This document shows, piece after piece, positions 8,986-17,652 of a stretch of DNA of 64,000 nt. Under the pieces are notes generated by a model. The model was not told the origin of the DNA and ran no database searches. It was given only the letters and a program-made list of their open reading frames with translations. Both the position numbers and the translations under genes were made by a program. This DNA comes from Allobosea sp. Tri-44. GTDB lineage: Bacteria; Pseudomonadota; Alphaproteobacteria; Rhizobiales; Beijerinckiaceae. The stretch's first letter is position 1. Every line of letters begins with the position of its first letter. The stretch is taken from contig NZ_NBDP01000007.1 of NCBI RefSeq assembly GCF_004123845.1, forward strand, positions 310,001 through 374,000, read 5' to 3'.

Positions 8986-9375
8986 CTATTTTTTCTTTCC
9001 GTCGGTGTCAAATTGCTTGAGGAAGGCGAGGATGTCGTCGATTTCCTGCTCCGATTTGAGGCCTGGAAACACCATCTTGGTGCTCGGGATCTTCACCTGC
9101 GGCGCCTTGATGTAGTCCCGGAACGTGGGCTCATCCCAGATGATGCCGGAGTTCTTGTTGGCGGGCGAGTAGCTGTAGCCCTCGATCGATCCCGCCGACC
9201 GACCGAGAAGGCCGTTCAGCCTCGGTCCGATGGCGTTCTTCGCCGTCTCCCCGATCTGGTGGCAGGCGCGACATTTCTGGAAAACCTTCTCACCCGCGGC
9301 GGGATCGCCGGCCGCGTTGGCAGGATGGGGCAGGGCCGCAAACATCAACGAGGCCATCAAGGTCCAGCGCAGCAT
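8986..9375 (-). CDS. Class I cytochrome c (cytochrome c2/c550 type), periplasmic
   Basis: A 129-residue exported cytochrome. Residues 1-21 form a signal peptide ending in ANA. The heme site CRACH is at 35-39, and the distal ligand is Met101 in STKMVFPG, the arrangement of mitochondrial-type cytochromes c; IGPRLNGLLGR and YSYSPANK are also typical. The tail ends in three lysines. I chose the ATG at 9375 because AAGGAGAA precedes it and a longer reading would spoil the signal peptide. It lies upstream of the oxidase operon on the same strand and is the likely electron donor to the CuA subunit, which lacks its own heme. Confidence 0.93.
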   Translation of the reverse strand: MLRWTLMASLMFAALPHPANAAGDPAAGEKVFQKCRACHQIGETAKNAIGPRLNGLLGRSAGSIEGYSYSPANKNSGIIWDEPTFRDYIKAPQVKIPSTKMVFPGLKSEQEIDDILAFLKQFDTDGKKK

Positions 9376-9759
9376 CGAAGGTTCTCCTTCGAACTCGGAG
9401 GCGCCCCTATCCGTCCGATCGCGGACGAGCCGCACTACCTTTCACAGTACACTTACATCATTGCCGGCCTCCCTCCAATTCGGGGGCGATGGGTGTCGCG
9501 CCAGCTGAGCCAGCTTGAGGATGAGAACCCCAAGCTTGGGAAACTGGCGCCGATCTCCAGCCCGATCGGGATCTGCTCCAGGAGACCGGCAAAAAATCTG
9601 AAACCTGGTCGCAAGTGCAGCGAAACGAAAGGCTGCCGACTCTCCTACCCCGACAAGCGTCAGTCTTATCCATTGGCGGGTGGCGCGGCAGCTGCCTCGA
9701 TATGCCGGTTACATCCGAAACCACCACCATGGTCGTATATTGCATTTATTGTTGTTATT
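9376..9759. other. Divergent promoter region between cytochrome c and aconitase genes
   Basis: 384 bases between two divergent genes. An open frame joined to the aconitase gene crosses it, but it also runs antisense through cytochrome c and has no family resemblance here, so I treat it as noncoding. The last 60 bases before the aconitase start are markedly AT-rich (around 9735-9765), as expected of a promoter. No operator or riboswitch was recognised. Confidence 0.45.
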
Positions 9760-12447
9760 ATGCATATGCCAGATATGAGCCTGTCGGTTGCATCGCCTTA
9801 TCGAACTGCGCGCCTCGCCGGCGGCGTCTACGTCGTCGCCGATCTCAAGGCCGCGTTCGGCGACGGTTTCCGTAAGCTGCCTCTCGTTCTGCGCATCATC
9901 GTCGAGAACGTACTGCGCGAGTCCACGGGCGACCACGAACGCGACCGGGCCCTGTCGGCCCTTCGCGGCTGGCTCGAATGCGGGACATCCGAGGCGGAGA
10001 TCGCTTTTCAACCGGGCCGTGTGCTGATGCACGACACGACCTGCACGCCAGCGCTGGTCGACGTAGCGGCGATGCGCGATGCCATTGCCGCAGCGGGCGG
10101 AGATCCTAAGCGCCTCAGCCCGGTCCTGCCGGTCGATGTGTCGGTCGATCACTCGCTGGGAGTCGACGTTTGCGCCTCCCCGGAAGCCATGCGGGTCAAC
10201 CTGGAGCGCGAGTATCGCCGGAATGGAGAGCGCTATCGCTTTTTGAAGTGGGCGACTCAGGCGCTGGACGGTGTCCGAGTCCACCCGCCGGGCACCGGCA
10301 TCATGCACACGATCAACCTGGAGCAACTCGCGACCGTCGTGACCACGCGCCGGATCGACGGCCGGCTCTGGGCGATGCCCGACACGCTGATCGGCACCGA
10401 CAGCCACACACCGATGATCAATGGCATCGGCGTTCTGGGGTGGGGCGTCGGCGGGCTCGAGGCCGAGAGCGTGATGTTCGGCATGCCCGTGACGATGCGG
10501 ATTCCCGACGTCATCGGTGTGCGCCTGACCAACCGGCTGCGCGAAGGCGTGAGCGCGACCGATCTCGCACTGACAGTGACGCAGCGCCTCCGGGCAAGGA
10601 ATGTCACCGGCGCGTTCGTCGAGTTCTTCGGACCAGGGGTGTCCAGACTGTCGGCAGGCGAGCGCTCGGTGGTTGCGAACATGACCCCGGAATTCGGTGC
10701 CTCGACCGGCTATTTCCCGATCGACGACGCCACGCTGGAATACCTGGTGCAAACAGGCCGATCGCCGGAACAGATCGGTCTGGTCGAGGCCTACGCGAAG
10801 GAGCAGCAGCTCTGGTTCGATCCGCAGGCTCAGCCCCATTACACCGACATCGTCGAGATCGATCTCGCCGCGATCTCCATCAGCCTCGCCGGACCACGCC
10901 GCCCGCAGGATTTGCTCGCTCCCGAGGCCGTGCAGCCGGCACTGGTCGCGATGCCACAACCCGAAACGCCATCTGCCTCGTTGCCGCGCTTTCCCGTCGC
11001 CCTTGCCGCGATCACGAGTTGCACCAATACCTCGGATCCTCGCCTTGTCGTGGCGGCCGGCCTGGTCGCCCGCAAAGCACGCCGTTTTGGGCTGAAGCCC
11101 CCGCCTTGGGTCAAGACCTCCCTGGCGCCGGGATCGCCTGCGGCGGAGCGCTATCTCAGGCGGGCGGTATTGCTTGACGATCTCGAGGCCCTGGGCTTCG
11201 GCATCGTCGGCTATGGATGCACCACCTGCATCGGTAATTCGGGGCCGTTGCTACCGGTGATGGATGCCGCCGTCCGCGCCGATGAGATTCTCCCCGTCGC
11301 CATTCTGTCAGGCAACCGCAACTTTCCCGGTCGGGTGCATGGCCAGGTCGAGGCGAGTTTCCTCGCATCGCCTGCGCTGGTGGTCGCCTACGCGCTGGCC
11401 GGGGATGCCGATCGCGATATCCTGAAGGACCCGTTGACTTCGACTGCAAACGGCAGACCGGTGATGCTGGCCGAATTGTGGCCGACCGGTCCCGAGATCG
11501 ACGCGGCGTTGGCGCTTGCCCTCGACCCCGCGGATTTCAATCGCGCTTTCGCCGAGGCCACGACAAGCCGCCACTGGGCTGAACTCGACGCGCCCTCTTC
11601 AGCTCTATTCCCTTGGGACGCGGGCTCGACCGCCCTGCGGCCGCCGCCCTTTGCCCAGGCGCTACAAGCCAATCGGCTGGGCCAATATCGCGCTCACCCT
11701 CTGCTCGTTCTCGGCGATGACATCACCACCGACCATATCTCGCCGGCCGGACAAACCCCTGCGGCGAGCGAGGCCGGGCAATGGCTGATCGAGCGCGGCG
11801 AGGACCCGAAGGACCTGAATGTATACGCCTCGCGCCGTGGCAATTGGGAGGTCATGCTGCGCGGTCTCTTCACCAACCGCACGGTGGTGAACCGGCTTGC
11901 CACAGAGCTGCCAGCAGGCTCCACCCTTCTCGTCCCGACCGGCCAGACCTTGCCCCTGTGGCGCGCTGCAGAGCGCTATCGCGCAGCGGGCGATGCGATG
12001 GTCGTCGTCGCCGGCGAGCGCTACGGCACCGGCTCGTCGCGCGACTGGGCCGCCAAGGGGCTTGGGCTCCTCGGCGTCAATGCCGTCATCGCCCAGAGCT
12101 TCGAGCGGATCCACCGCTCCAACCTGATCGGAATGGGCATTCTGCCGCTCTTGTTTCCATCAGGGACCGGGCCGGACTCGCTGGACCTTGCGCCCGGCGA
12201 CACCATCGAGATCGAAGCTGTGGCCGATGTGATCGCTCCGCGCAGCGCTGTCATGGCCCGCATCCATCGCGTCAGCGGTTCCGTCGAGCCCTTGCCTCTG
12301 CAGGCCGCCGTCGAGACCGCACTCGAATGCGAGACGCTGCGTGCCGGCGGCATCATTTCCCTGATCCTCGGGCGCATGCTGGCCGCACCCGTTCAGCCTT
12401 TCACCACACCCGGTGAAACACCACCCGCAGCCCTGCGGGAAGCCTGA
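9760..12447 (+). CDS. acnA: Aconitate hydratase (AcnA family)
   Basis: About 895 residues, the normal length of AcnA-type aconitase, which interconverts citrate, cis-aconitate and isocitrate. The 4Fe-4S ligands are Cys421 in AITSCTNTS and Cys487 and Cys490 in GYGCTTCIGNSG. Other family motifs are DTLIGTDSHTPMINGIGVLG, GEFVEFFGPG-like AFVEFFGPG, and the C-terminal swivel domain with GDDITTDHISPAG and GERYGTGSSRDWAAKG. Start choice is weak: ATGs at 9760, 9766 and 9775 are in frame and none has a good ribosome site. It precedes a tricarboxylate-binding protein gene and a GntR regulator, so it may serve uptake-linked tricarboxylate catabolism rather than being the housekeeping enzyme. A related dehydratase activity cannot be excluded. 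Confidence 0.9.
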   Translation: MHMPDMSLSVASPYRTARLAGGVYVVADLKAAFGDGFRKLPLVLRIIVENVLRESTGDHERDRALSALRGWLECGTSEAEIAFQPGRVLMHDTTCTPALVDVAAMRDAIAAAGGDPKRLSPVLPVDVSVDHSLGVDVCASPEAMRVNLEREYRRNGERYRFLKWATQALDGVRVHPPGTGIMHTINLEQLATVVTTRRIDGRLWAMPDTLIGTDSHTPMINGIGVLGWGVGGLEAESVMFGMPVTMRIPDVIGVRLTNRLREGVSATDLALTVTQRLRARNVTGAFVEFFGPGVSRLSAGERSVVANMTPEFGASTGYFPIDDATLEYLVQTGRSPEQIGLVEAYAKEQQLWFDPQAQPHYTDIVEIDLAAISISLAGPRRPQDLLAPEAVQPALVAMPQPETPSASLPRFPVALAAITSCTNTSDPRLVVAAGLVARKARRFGLKPPPWVKTSLAPGSPAAERYLRRAVLLDDLEALGFGIVGYGCTTCIGNSGPLLPVMDAAVRADEILPVAILSGNRNFPGRVHGQVEASFLASPALVVAYALAGDADRDILKDPLTSTANGRPVMLAELWPTGPEIDAALALALDPADFNRAFAEATTSRHWAELDAPSSALFPWDAGSTALRPPPFAQALQANRLGQYRAHPLLVLGDDITTDHISPAGQTPAASEAGQWLIERGEDPKDLNVYASRRGNWEVMLRGLFTNRTVVNRLATELPAGSTLLVPTGQTLPLWRAAERYRAAGDAMVVVAGERYGTGSSRDWAAKGLGLLGVNAVIAQSFERIHRSNLIGMGILPLLFPSGTGPDSLDLAPGDTIEIEAVADVIAPRSAVMARIHRVSGSVEPLPLQAAVETALECETLRAGGIISLILGRMLAAPVQPFTTPGETPPAALREA

Positions 12448-12492
12448 ACAGCGCACGAAGCGCGACCACCTATCATCCTTGGGAGGATTATC

Positions 12493-13462
12493 ATGACGAC
12501 GCGCAGAGCTTTCCTGGCCGCCGGCATCGCGGCTTTGTCGATCTCGCCCGGCCTCGCGCTGGCCCAATCGCCGATCCAGGAACTGAAGATCATGGCACCG
12601 GCCGGTCCCGGCGGTGGCTGGGATGGCGCCGCACGGTCAATCCAGCAGGTTCTGACCGAAACCAAGGCCGTTCGCAGCGTTCAGGTCAACAACGTCACGG
12701 GCGCCGGCGGCACGATCGGGCTGGCGCAGTTCATCAATAACGCGAAGGGGAGACCCCAGCCAGTTGATGGTCAATGGCATCACGATGGTCGGCGCCATCC
12801 TGACCAACAAATCGCCCGTTAGCCTCGACCAGGTGACTCCACTGGCTCGACTGACTGGCGATCCGCTCGTGATCGTCGTTCCCGCAGACTCGCCTCACAA
12901 GTCGGTCAAGGATTTCGTCGCAGCCATCAAAGCCGATGTGGCGCGCGTCACCTGGGCGGGCGGATCGGCCGGTGGCGCCGACCACATCCTGGCTGCGCTC
13001 GTCACCAAGGTGGCGGGCGCCGATGCCGGCAAGGTCAACTACGTCGCCTTCTCCGGAGGTGGCGAAGCTCTGGCGGCGATGCTCGGCGGCCGCGTGACTG
13101 CTGGCGTTTCCGGCTACGGCGAGTTCGAGGGTCAGATCAAGGCCGGAAAGCTGCGTGCACTCGCGATCTCGTCGGGCAAGCGCCTTGAGGGCGTCGATGT
13201 ACCAACGCTCAAGGAACTCGGCTACGACGTCGAAGTGGTGAACTGGCGTGCAGTCATGGCAGCTCCCGGCATCACGGCTGATCAGAAGACTCAACTGACC
13301 AAACTTTTCGACGGCCTGGCTGCGAGCAGCGAGTGGAAGTCACTGCTCAAGGCCCGCGGCTGGGACGACTACTATCTCGCCGGCGAGCCTTTCGCCGCTT
13401 TCCTCAAGGAGGAACAGGTCCGCGTCGGCGACATCCTCAAAACCATCGGCCTCGTCAAATAG
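12493..13462 (+). pseudogene. Tripartite tricarboxylate receptor (TctC/Bug family), frameshifted
   Basis: A periplasmic binding protein gene split between two frames. Codons from 12493 (strong GGGAGG six bases upstream) give a signal peptide ([20 protein letters not shown]) and the TctC start [12 protein letters not shown] through QFINNAKG. The family continues one frame over from about 12752 ([17 protein letters not shown]) to the stop at 13462. Removing one base from the G run at 12747-12750 restores a single reading frame of about 322 residues, the usual length. No TctA or TctB gene is nearby, so this would be an orphan receptor as in many Bug proteins. It is either a genuine mutation or a sequencing error. 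Confidence 0.88.
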
Positions 13463-13535
13463 GTCCTGCTTGCCGCGCGACCAAGCCGGCCATAGACCAC
13501 ATTTCGGGGGCGGGAATGCCGCCGAGGTGTAGGTC

Positions 13536-14453
13536 ATGGCCGGCAGTGGAAGACGAGACCTCGCAACGCCTCTTGCGGCGCGCATCCTCGGCGAGATCCG
13601 GGATGGCGCCCTGGGCATCGGAGCCCATCTCCGCACTCAGGACATTGCGACACGCCTCGGCGTGTCGCGGTTTCCAGTCGGCCAGGCACTGCAGCTTCTC
13701 GCCGATAAGGGCGTGCTGCGTCACGAACGCAATCGGGGCTATTTCGTCCAGCAGGCCTCGCCGCCTTCGAGTGACACGCTTGGGCTTGCCGAGCCGGACG
13801 GCGTCACCCAGGCGTACTTCCGGATCGCAGACGACCACCTCCGTGGCACCCTTCCGGAGCAGGTCAGCGCAGCCGATTTGCGGCAGAGCTACGGCCTCAC
13901 GCGCGCCGAGCTCAACGCAGTCCTGACCCGCATCAGCCAGGAGGGCTGGGCAGAGCGGCGGGCGGGCTATGGTTGGACCTTCGCGCCGGTGTTGAACACG
14001 CCAGAAAGTCTCGAGCAGACCTACCGACTGCGCCTCGCGCTCGAACCTGCGGCGCTTCTGGAGCCAGGATACCATTTGGCGCCCGAGAGCATTGCAGCCT
14101 GTCGTGCTGCCGAGGAGCGCCTACTCGCAGGCGCCATCGAAACCGATACAGCCGATGCCCTGCACGAACGCGGCGTCCGCTTCCACGAAACGATCGTGGC
14201 AGGCTCCGGCAATCCGTTCTTTCTCGACACGATCCGCCGGATCAATCGTGTGAGACGATTGCTGTCCTACCGCTCCATGCTCGACCGCAAGCGCTACCGC
14301 CAGCAATGCGAGGAGCATCTGGCGATCCTCGACAGCCTGGCGCGCGGCAAGCAGTCCGAGGCTGCCGAACGTCTACGACTGCATCTTTCGCATACGATCG
14401 ACAATCTCACTGTCATCCGCCCGCTGCTGAGCGCTGAGCGTCACCGCTCGTGA
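13536..14453 (+). CDS. GntR family transcriptional regulator with FCD domain
   Basis: A 305-residue regulator. The N-terminal winged helix (about 8-70) shows LRTQDIATRLGVSRFPVGQAL. A second helix-turn-helix-like stretch follows (about 90-145, VSAADLRQSYGLTRAELNAVL), and then an FCD ligand domain (about 155-290) with the expected histidines in RFHETIV, CEEHLAIL and LRLHLSHT. Ordinary FCD regulators are about 220-250 residues, so the extra module is an insertion. It lies 73 bases after the frameshifted TctC gene, on the same strand, and probably controls the aconitase/TctC pair in response to a carboxylate ligand. GAGGT precedes the ATG. Confidence 0.9.
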   Translation: MAGSGRRDLATPLAARILGEIRDGALGIGAHLRTQDIATRLGVSRFPVGQALQLLADKGVLRHERNRGYFVQQASPPSSDTLGLAEPDGVTQAYFRIADDHLRGTLPEQVSAADLRQSYGLTRAELNAVLTRISQEGWAERRAGYGWTFAPVLNTPESLEQTYRLRLALEPAALLEPGYHLAPESIAACRAAEERLLAGAIETDTADALHERGVRFHETIVAGSGNPFFLDTIRRINRVRRLLSYRSMLDRKRYRQQCEEHLAILDSLARGKQSEAAERLRLHLSHTIDNLTVIRPLLSAERHRS

Positions 14454-15207
14454 CCGGCATGCGAGTTGTTGCATTTCTTGACGTCTCAATGGCGCCTTCG
14501 TCGTCTTGCCGAAACAGGACACCTCGAACTGCTCGCCGGATGGATACGGGCGGCCGTAATCCCGTGCATCTCGCGGCTCGAAGGTTCGAAGAGTTGTGGA
14601 GGTCGCACTCCGAGGTTTTGTGGATTGTCTCCCGACGAAACCGGACTGATCAGCGCCAACGGGGAAAGCGACACCATCGTCAGGCTTGCGTTGGCTGCGA
14701 CCGTTCGGGAGTCATTGAGGTCGCCGCTGCGGCCAGCCCTGTTTGCGTGCTCTTCTTCAAACCCTGATGAAGGCGGCACGGGCCAGAGCCATCCGCCGCT
14801 CTTTCGCGTGCAACGCGCCAACAATCGCCCGGCGGTCAGCGCCAATTCTGATATTCGACGTGCCGTACGAACCAGACGTCCAGCGCTCATCAGACCGCCA
14901 GTCATTCATTAGCGTCGCTAATTGGTCCTAGTGGATCAAGACTACCAAAAACTGTTTTGCAGCCTTGCGCCGATTGCAGGCTCTCACTCATTGCCCGAAA
15001 GCGGACGCCCAATTGCCGCATGACGATCGATGCGAAAGCGGCTTCCGATCATGGAGATGGCCGAACAGCGAAGCGACGGAGATGCTTGATTATTATGCCT
15101 GCACGCTAGTTTGCATGCGAAATTGGATACTGTTATCGCTTCAAGCCTCAAGCGCTCCCGCCGCTGGCCTCCGGCCATGCTGAAAGAGGAGCCGGCGGGA
15201 GGTTGGA
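14454..15207. other. Long intergenic region with no supported gene
   Basis: 754 bases, less GC-rich than the surroundings. Open frames of up to 148 codons exist on both strands, but their products are low-quality (many Ser, Arg and Pro) with no family signature. The stretch 14992-15007 repeats a 16-base string also found at 3417-3432. The end contains the leader of the LuxR-type gene. It may be decayed coding DNA. Confidence 0.4.
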
Positions 15208-15990
15208 ATGCAGCTTTTGGCCATCCAGCAGACTGTGGCCGCGGGCAGTATTCTGGCCACCATGCCGCAGGTCATCGAGAGCGTGGGCCGTCCCGATTTT
15301 TCGACCGGGTTGTTCGACATCGCCCGTCGTTTCACCGGTACCGAGATCGTTACGGCTTTCATGACCGCGCCCAATGGCGAGGTTCATACGCTTCTCGCCG
15401 AGAACCGGCAGGGACCGGGCAAGGCCGCACTCGATGTCGCGCGCCGCTATGTCTCCCGCCACTGGCGCGCCGATCCGGCCAATGCGATCGCTCTCGATAA
15501 AGGCGGCGAGCGTGATTGCTGGGGGGTCCGCATGCGGGCCAGCGACATCGCCAGCCCGACCTACCGGAGCGAATGCTATGTCGCCGTCGGGTTGTCGGAG
15601 CGCTTTTCACTGATCCAGCGGCGGGTGGCCGGCACGATGCGGCTCAGCATCTATCGTCGTCGCAAGGAAAGCTTCAGCGATGAGGAGATCCTGCACCTCG
15701 CCGAAAGCGCGCCGCTGCTCATGGCGGCCCTCTGGCGCCACTATGAGGCGGTGAAGCCCGCCGACGGGCACCGTGCCGCCGCAGTTCTCCAGGCACGGCT
15801 CGAGGCGGTCGCGCCCGGCCTGTCGAAGCGCGAGCGCGATGTCTGCGCGCTCATCGCGACCGGCCTGACCTCGGAAGGGATCGCGCTCGAGCTCGGGGTC
15901 GGCCTCAATACGGTGCTGACCTATCGCAAGCGCGCCTATGCCAGGCTGGGGATTTCCTCGCAGAACGAGCTGATGCGCATCCTGATGTGA
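15208..15990 (+). CDS. LuxR family transcriptional regulator
   Basis: A 260-residue protein with a C-terminal LuxR/GerE helix-turn-helix (about 198-255): LSKRERDVCALIATGLTSEG followed by IALELGVGLNTVLTYRKRAY, in which the second motif is the recognition helix. The N-terminal 190 residues have no response-regulator aspartate pattern and do not resemble an autoinducer domain that I can name, so the signal is unknown. A good GGGAGG precedes the ATG. It converges on the long minus-strand catabolic block and ends 21 bases from it, making it a candidate regulator, although its position alone does not prove this. Confidence 0.88.
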   Translation: MQLLAIQQTVAAGSILATMPQVIESVGRPDFSTGLFDIARRFTGTEIVTAFMTAPNGEVHTLLAENRQGPGKAALDVARRYVSRHWRADPANAIALDKGGERDCWGVRMRASDIASPTYRSECYVAVGLSERFSLIQRRVAGTMRLSIYRRRKESFSDEEILHLAESAPLLMAALWRHYEAVKPADGHRAAAVLQARLEAVAPGLSKRERDVCALIATGLTSEGIALELGVGLNTVLTYRKRAYARLGISSQNELMRILM

Positions 15991-16011
15991 CGCGCCACAG
16001 CGACAGCTGGA

Positions 16012-16782
16012 TCAAGCCATCCGGTAGCCGCCGTTCACGTCAAGCGTCGCGCCGGTGATGTAGGATGCCTGTGCGGAGAGCAGGAAAGCGACGGCTCCGG
16101 CAATGTCGTCCGGCTGGCCGAGGCGGCTGAGCGGCACCGCCTGCGCCAGCATGTCCAGCGAGCCCGGCGCGGCCGAGCGCGGCGTTGCCGCTGCGAGCAT
16201 GGGTGCGTCGATGATGCCTGGCGCGACGCAGTTCACAGTGATGCCGAGTGGCGCGAGTTCGCGGGCCATGGCCTTGGTGAAGCCAAGGATCGCCGATTTC
16301 GACGAGATGTAGCTCGCCGAGCCGCGATAGCCGCCGAGCTCGGCGGCGACGGAGCTGGTCGTGGTGATGCGCCCGCCCTCGAGCGGCCGCTCCCGGCGGC
16401 GGCGCGCATAGGCGCGGATGCTCAGGAAGACGCCGCGCGTGTTGACCGCATGCGTGCGTTCCCAGTCGTCTAGCGTCATGTCGAAGATCGTCGGCCGCTC
16501 GCCATCCGCCGCCATCAGCAGGATGCCGGCATTGCAGACGAGCGCGGTGACCGGGCCGTGAGCGGCCTCGATGGCGTCGAACAGCGCCTCGACCGAGCTT
16601 TCGTCGGAGACGTCGACCGCCCAGCCGCTATGGCCCTCGCCCGGCAGCGAGGCGGCCACTGAAGCGGCCGGTTCCTTCGTCAGGTCGCAGACGGCGACGC
16701 GCCAGCCGTCGATGGCGAGCTTGTGGGCGATCGCGGCGCCGATTCCACGCCCGGCACCAGTGACGAGGGCTAGCTTGGTCAT
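16012..16782 (-). CDS. SDR family NAD(P)-dependent oxidoreductase
   Basis: A classical 256-residue short-chain dehydrogenase. The cofactor motif is TGAGRGIG at about 9-16, NAG appears in VCNAGIL, and the catalytic Ser, Tyr and Lys lie in TTTSSVAAELGGYRGSASYI and SSK (YxxxK). It ends with the common LDVNGGYRMA tail. Such enzymes interconvert alcohols and ketones. It is the last gene of the minus-strand block, 12 bases after another SDR. The substrate is not predictable; context suggests a hydroxy-acid or cyclic alcohol intermediate. Confidence 0.92.
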   Translation of the reverse strand: MTKLALVTGAGRGIGAAIAHKLAIDGWRVAVCDLTKEPAASVAASLPGEGHSGWAVDVSDESSVEALFDAIEAAHGPVTALVCNAGILLMAADGERPTIFDMTLDDWERTHAVNTRGVFLSIRAYARRRRERPLEGGRITTTSSVAAELGGYRGSASYISSKSAILGFTKAMARELAPLGITVNCVAPGIIDAPMLAAATPRSAAPGSLDMLAQAVPLSRLGQPDDIAGAVAFLLSAQASYITGATLDVNGGYRMA

Positions 16783-16794
16783 GTCAGCGTCCGT

Positions 16795-17625
16795 TCATTC
16801 GCTGTAGATGCCTTGCGCGAGCAAGGCCTTGGAGGAGAAATCGCGGCCGTGGCTGCGGGTGAAGAAGCCGGCGGAGAGGCCGCCATCGGCCATGATCAGG
16901 GCGCCGTTGACATAGCTTGCGAGGTCCGAGAGCAGGAACAGGCAGACATTGGCGATCTCCTCCGGCCGGGCGAGCCGGGCCAACGGCGTGCGGTCCTCCA
17001 TGACGCCGGAGACGAAGCTTTCGGGAATGCCGGCGCGGATCATCGGCGTGTCGGTCGCGCTCGGGCCGATGCAGTTCACCCTGACGCCGTGCGAGCCCCA
17101 TTCGATGGCAAGGTCACGGGTCAGGCCGACGACGCCGGCTTTCGAGGCACAGTAGTGCGCGCGTCCGGACTGGCCGCCGAGCGAGGAAACCGAGCCGATG
17201 GTGACGATGGCACCGCGACCGCGTGCAACCATGCGCCGGCCCGCTGCCTGGCAGGAATAGAAGGTGCCGGAGAGATTGACGCCGATCACCGCCTCCCAGC
17301 TCTCGGCTGATAGTTCTGTCGCGGGGGCGGGGCGCGAGATGCCGGCGGCGGTGATCAGCCCGTCGAGCGGGCCGAGGTCGTGCTCGATCGTTGCAGCCGC
17401 TGCGTCGGTGGCCGCCTGATCGCGCACGTCGAAGCTCACGGCGACTGCGCGGGCGCCGAGCGCCTCGATCTCCTGGACCACCGCCGCGGCGCCTTCGGCA
17501 TCGGCGTCCGCGACCGCTACGCCTGCGCCCTCACGCGCAAGCGCGATGGCGCAGGCCCGCCCGATGCCGGAGGCACCACCGGTGACCATCACCGTACGGC
17601 CTGAGAGCCCGAAACTGGCGCTCAT
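16795..17625 (-). CDS. SDR family NAD(P)-dependent oxidoreductase
   Basis: 276 residues with cofactor motif TGGASGIG (about 15-22), an AAG loop in place of NAG (ITAAGIS), and catalytic residues in TIGSVSSLGGQSGRAHYCASK. It has about 20 extra residues after the usual C-terminal VNGALIMADGG, ending KALLAQGIYSE. Asn-to-Ala at the NNAG position is tolerated in some SDRs. It is 27 bases after the GST gene and 12 bases before the next SDR, so the three form a unit. It is clearly a different subfamily from the neighbouring SDRs. Confidence 0.92.
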   Translation of the reverse strand: MSASFGLSGRTVMVTGGASGIGRACAIALAREGAGVAVADADAEGAAAVVQEIEALGARAVAVSFDVRDQAATDAAAATIEHDLGPLDGLITAAGISRPAPATELSAESWEAVIGVNLSGTFYSCQAAGRRMVARGRGAIVTIGSVSSLGGQSGRAHYCASKAGVVGLTRDLAIEWGSHGVRVNCIGPSATDTPMIRAGIPESFVSGVMEDRTPLARLARPEEIANVCLFLLSDLASYVNGALIMADGGLSAGFFTRSHGRDFSSKALLAQGIYSE

Positions 17626-17652
17626 GTCCTGTCCCTCGAGATCACGCTCCGC

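Noticed and set aside
9013..9759. Upstream extension of the aconitase frame
   Set aside because: It crosses the cytochrome c gene on the other strand and makes the protein far longer than AcnA.
14466..14912. A 148-codon frame in the long intergenic region
   Set aside because: Residue composition is poor, no family, and overlapping frames on both strands are equally long.
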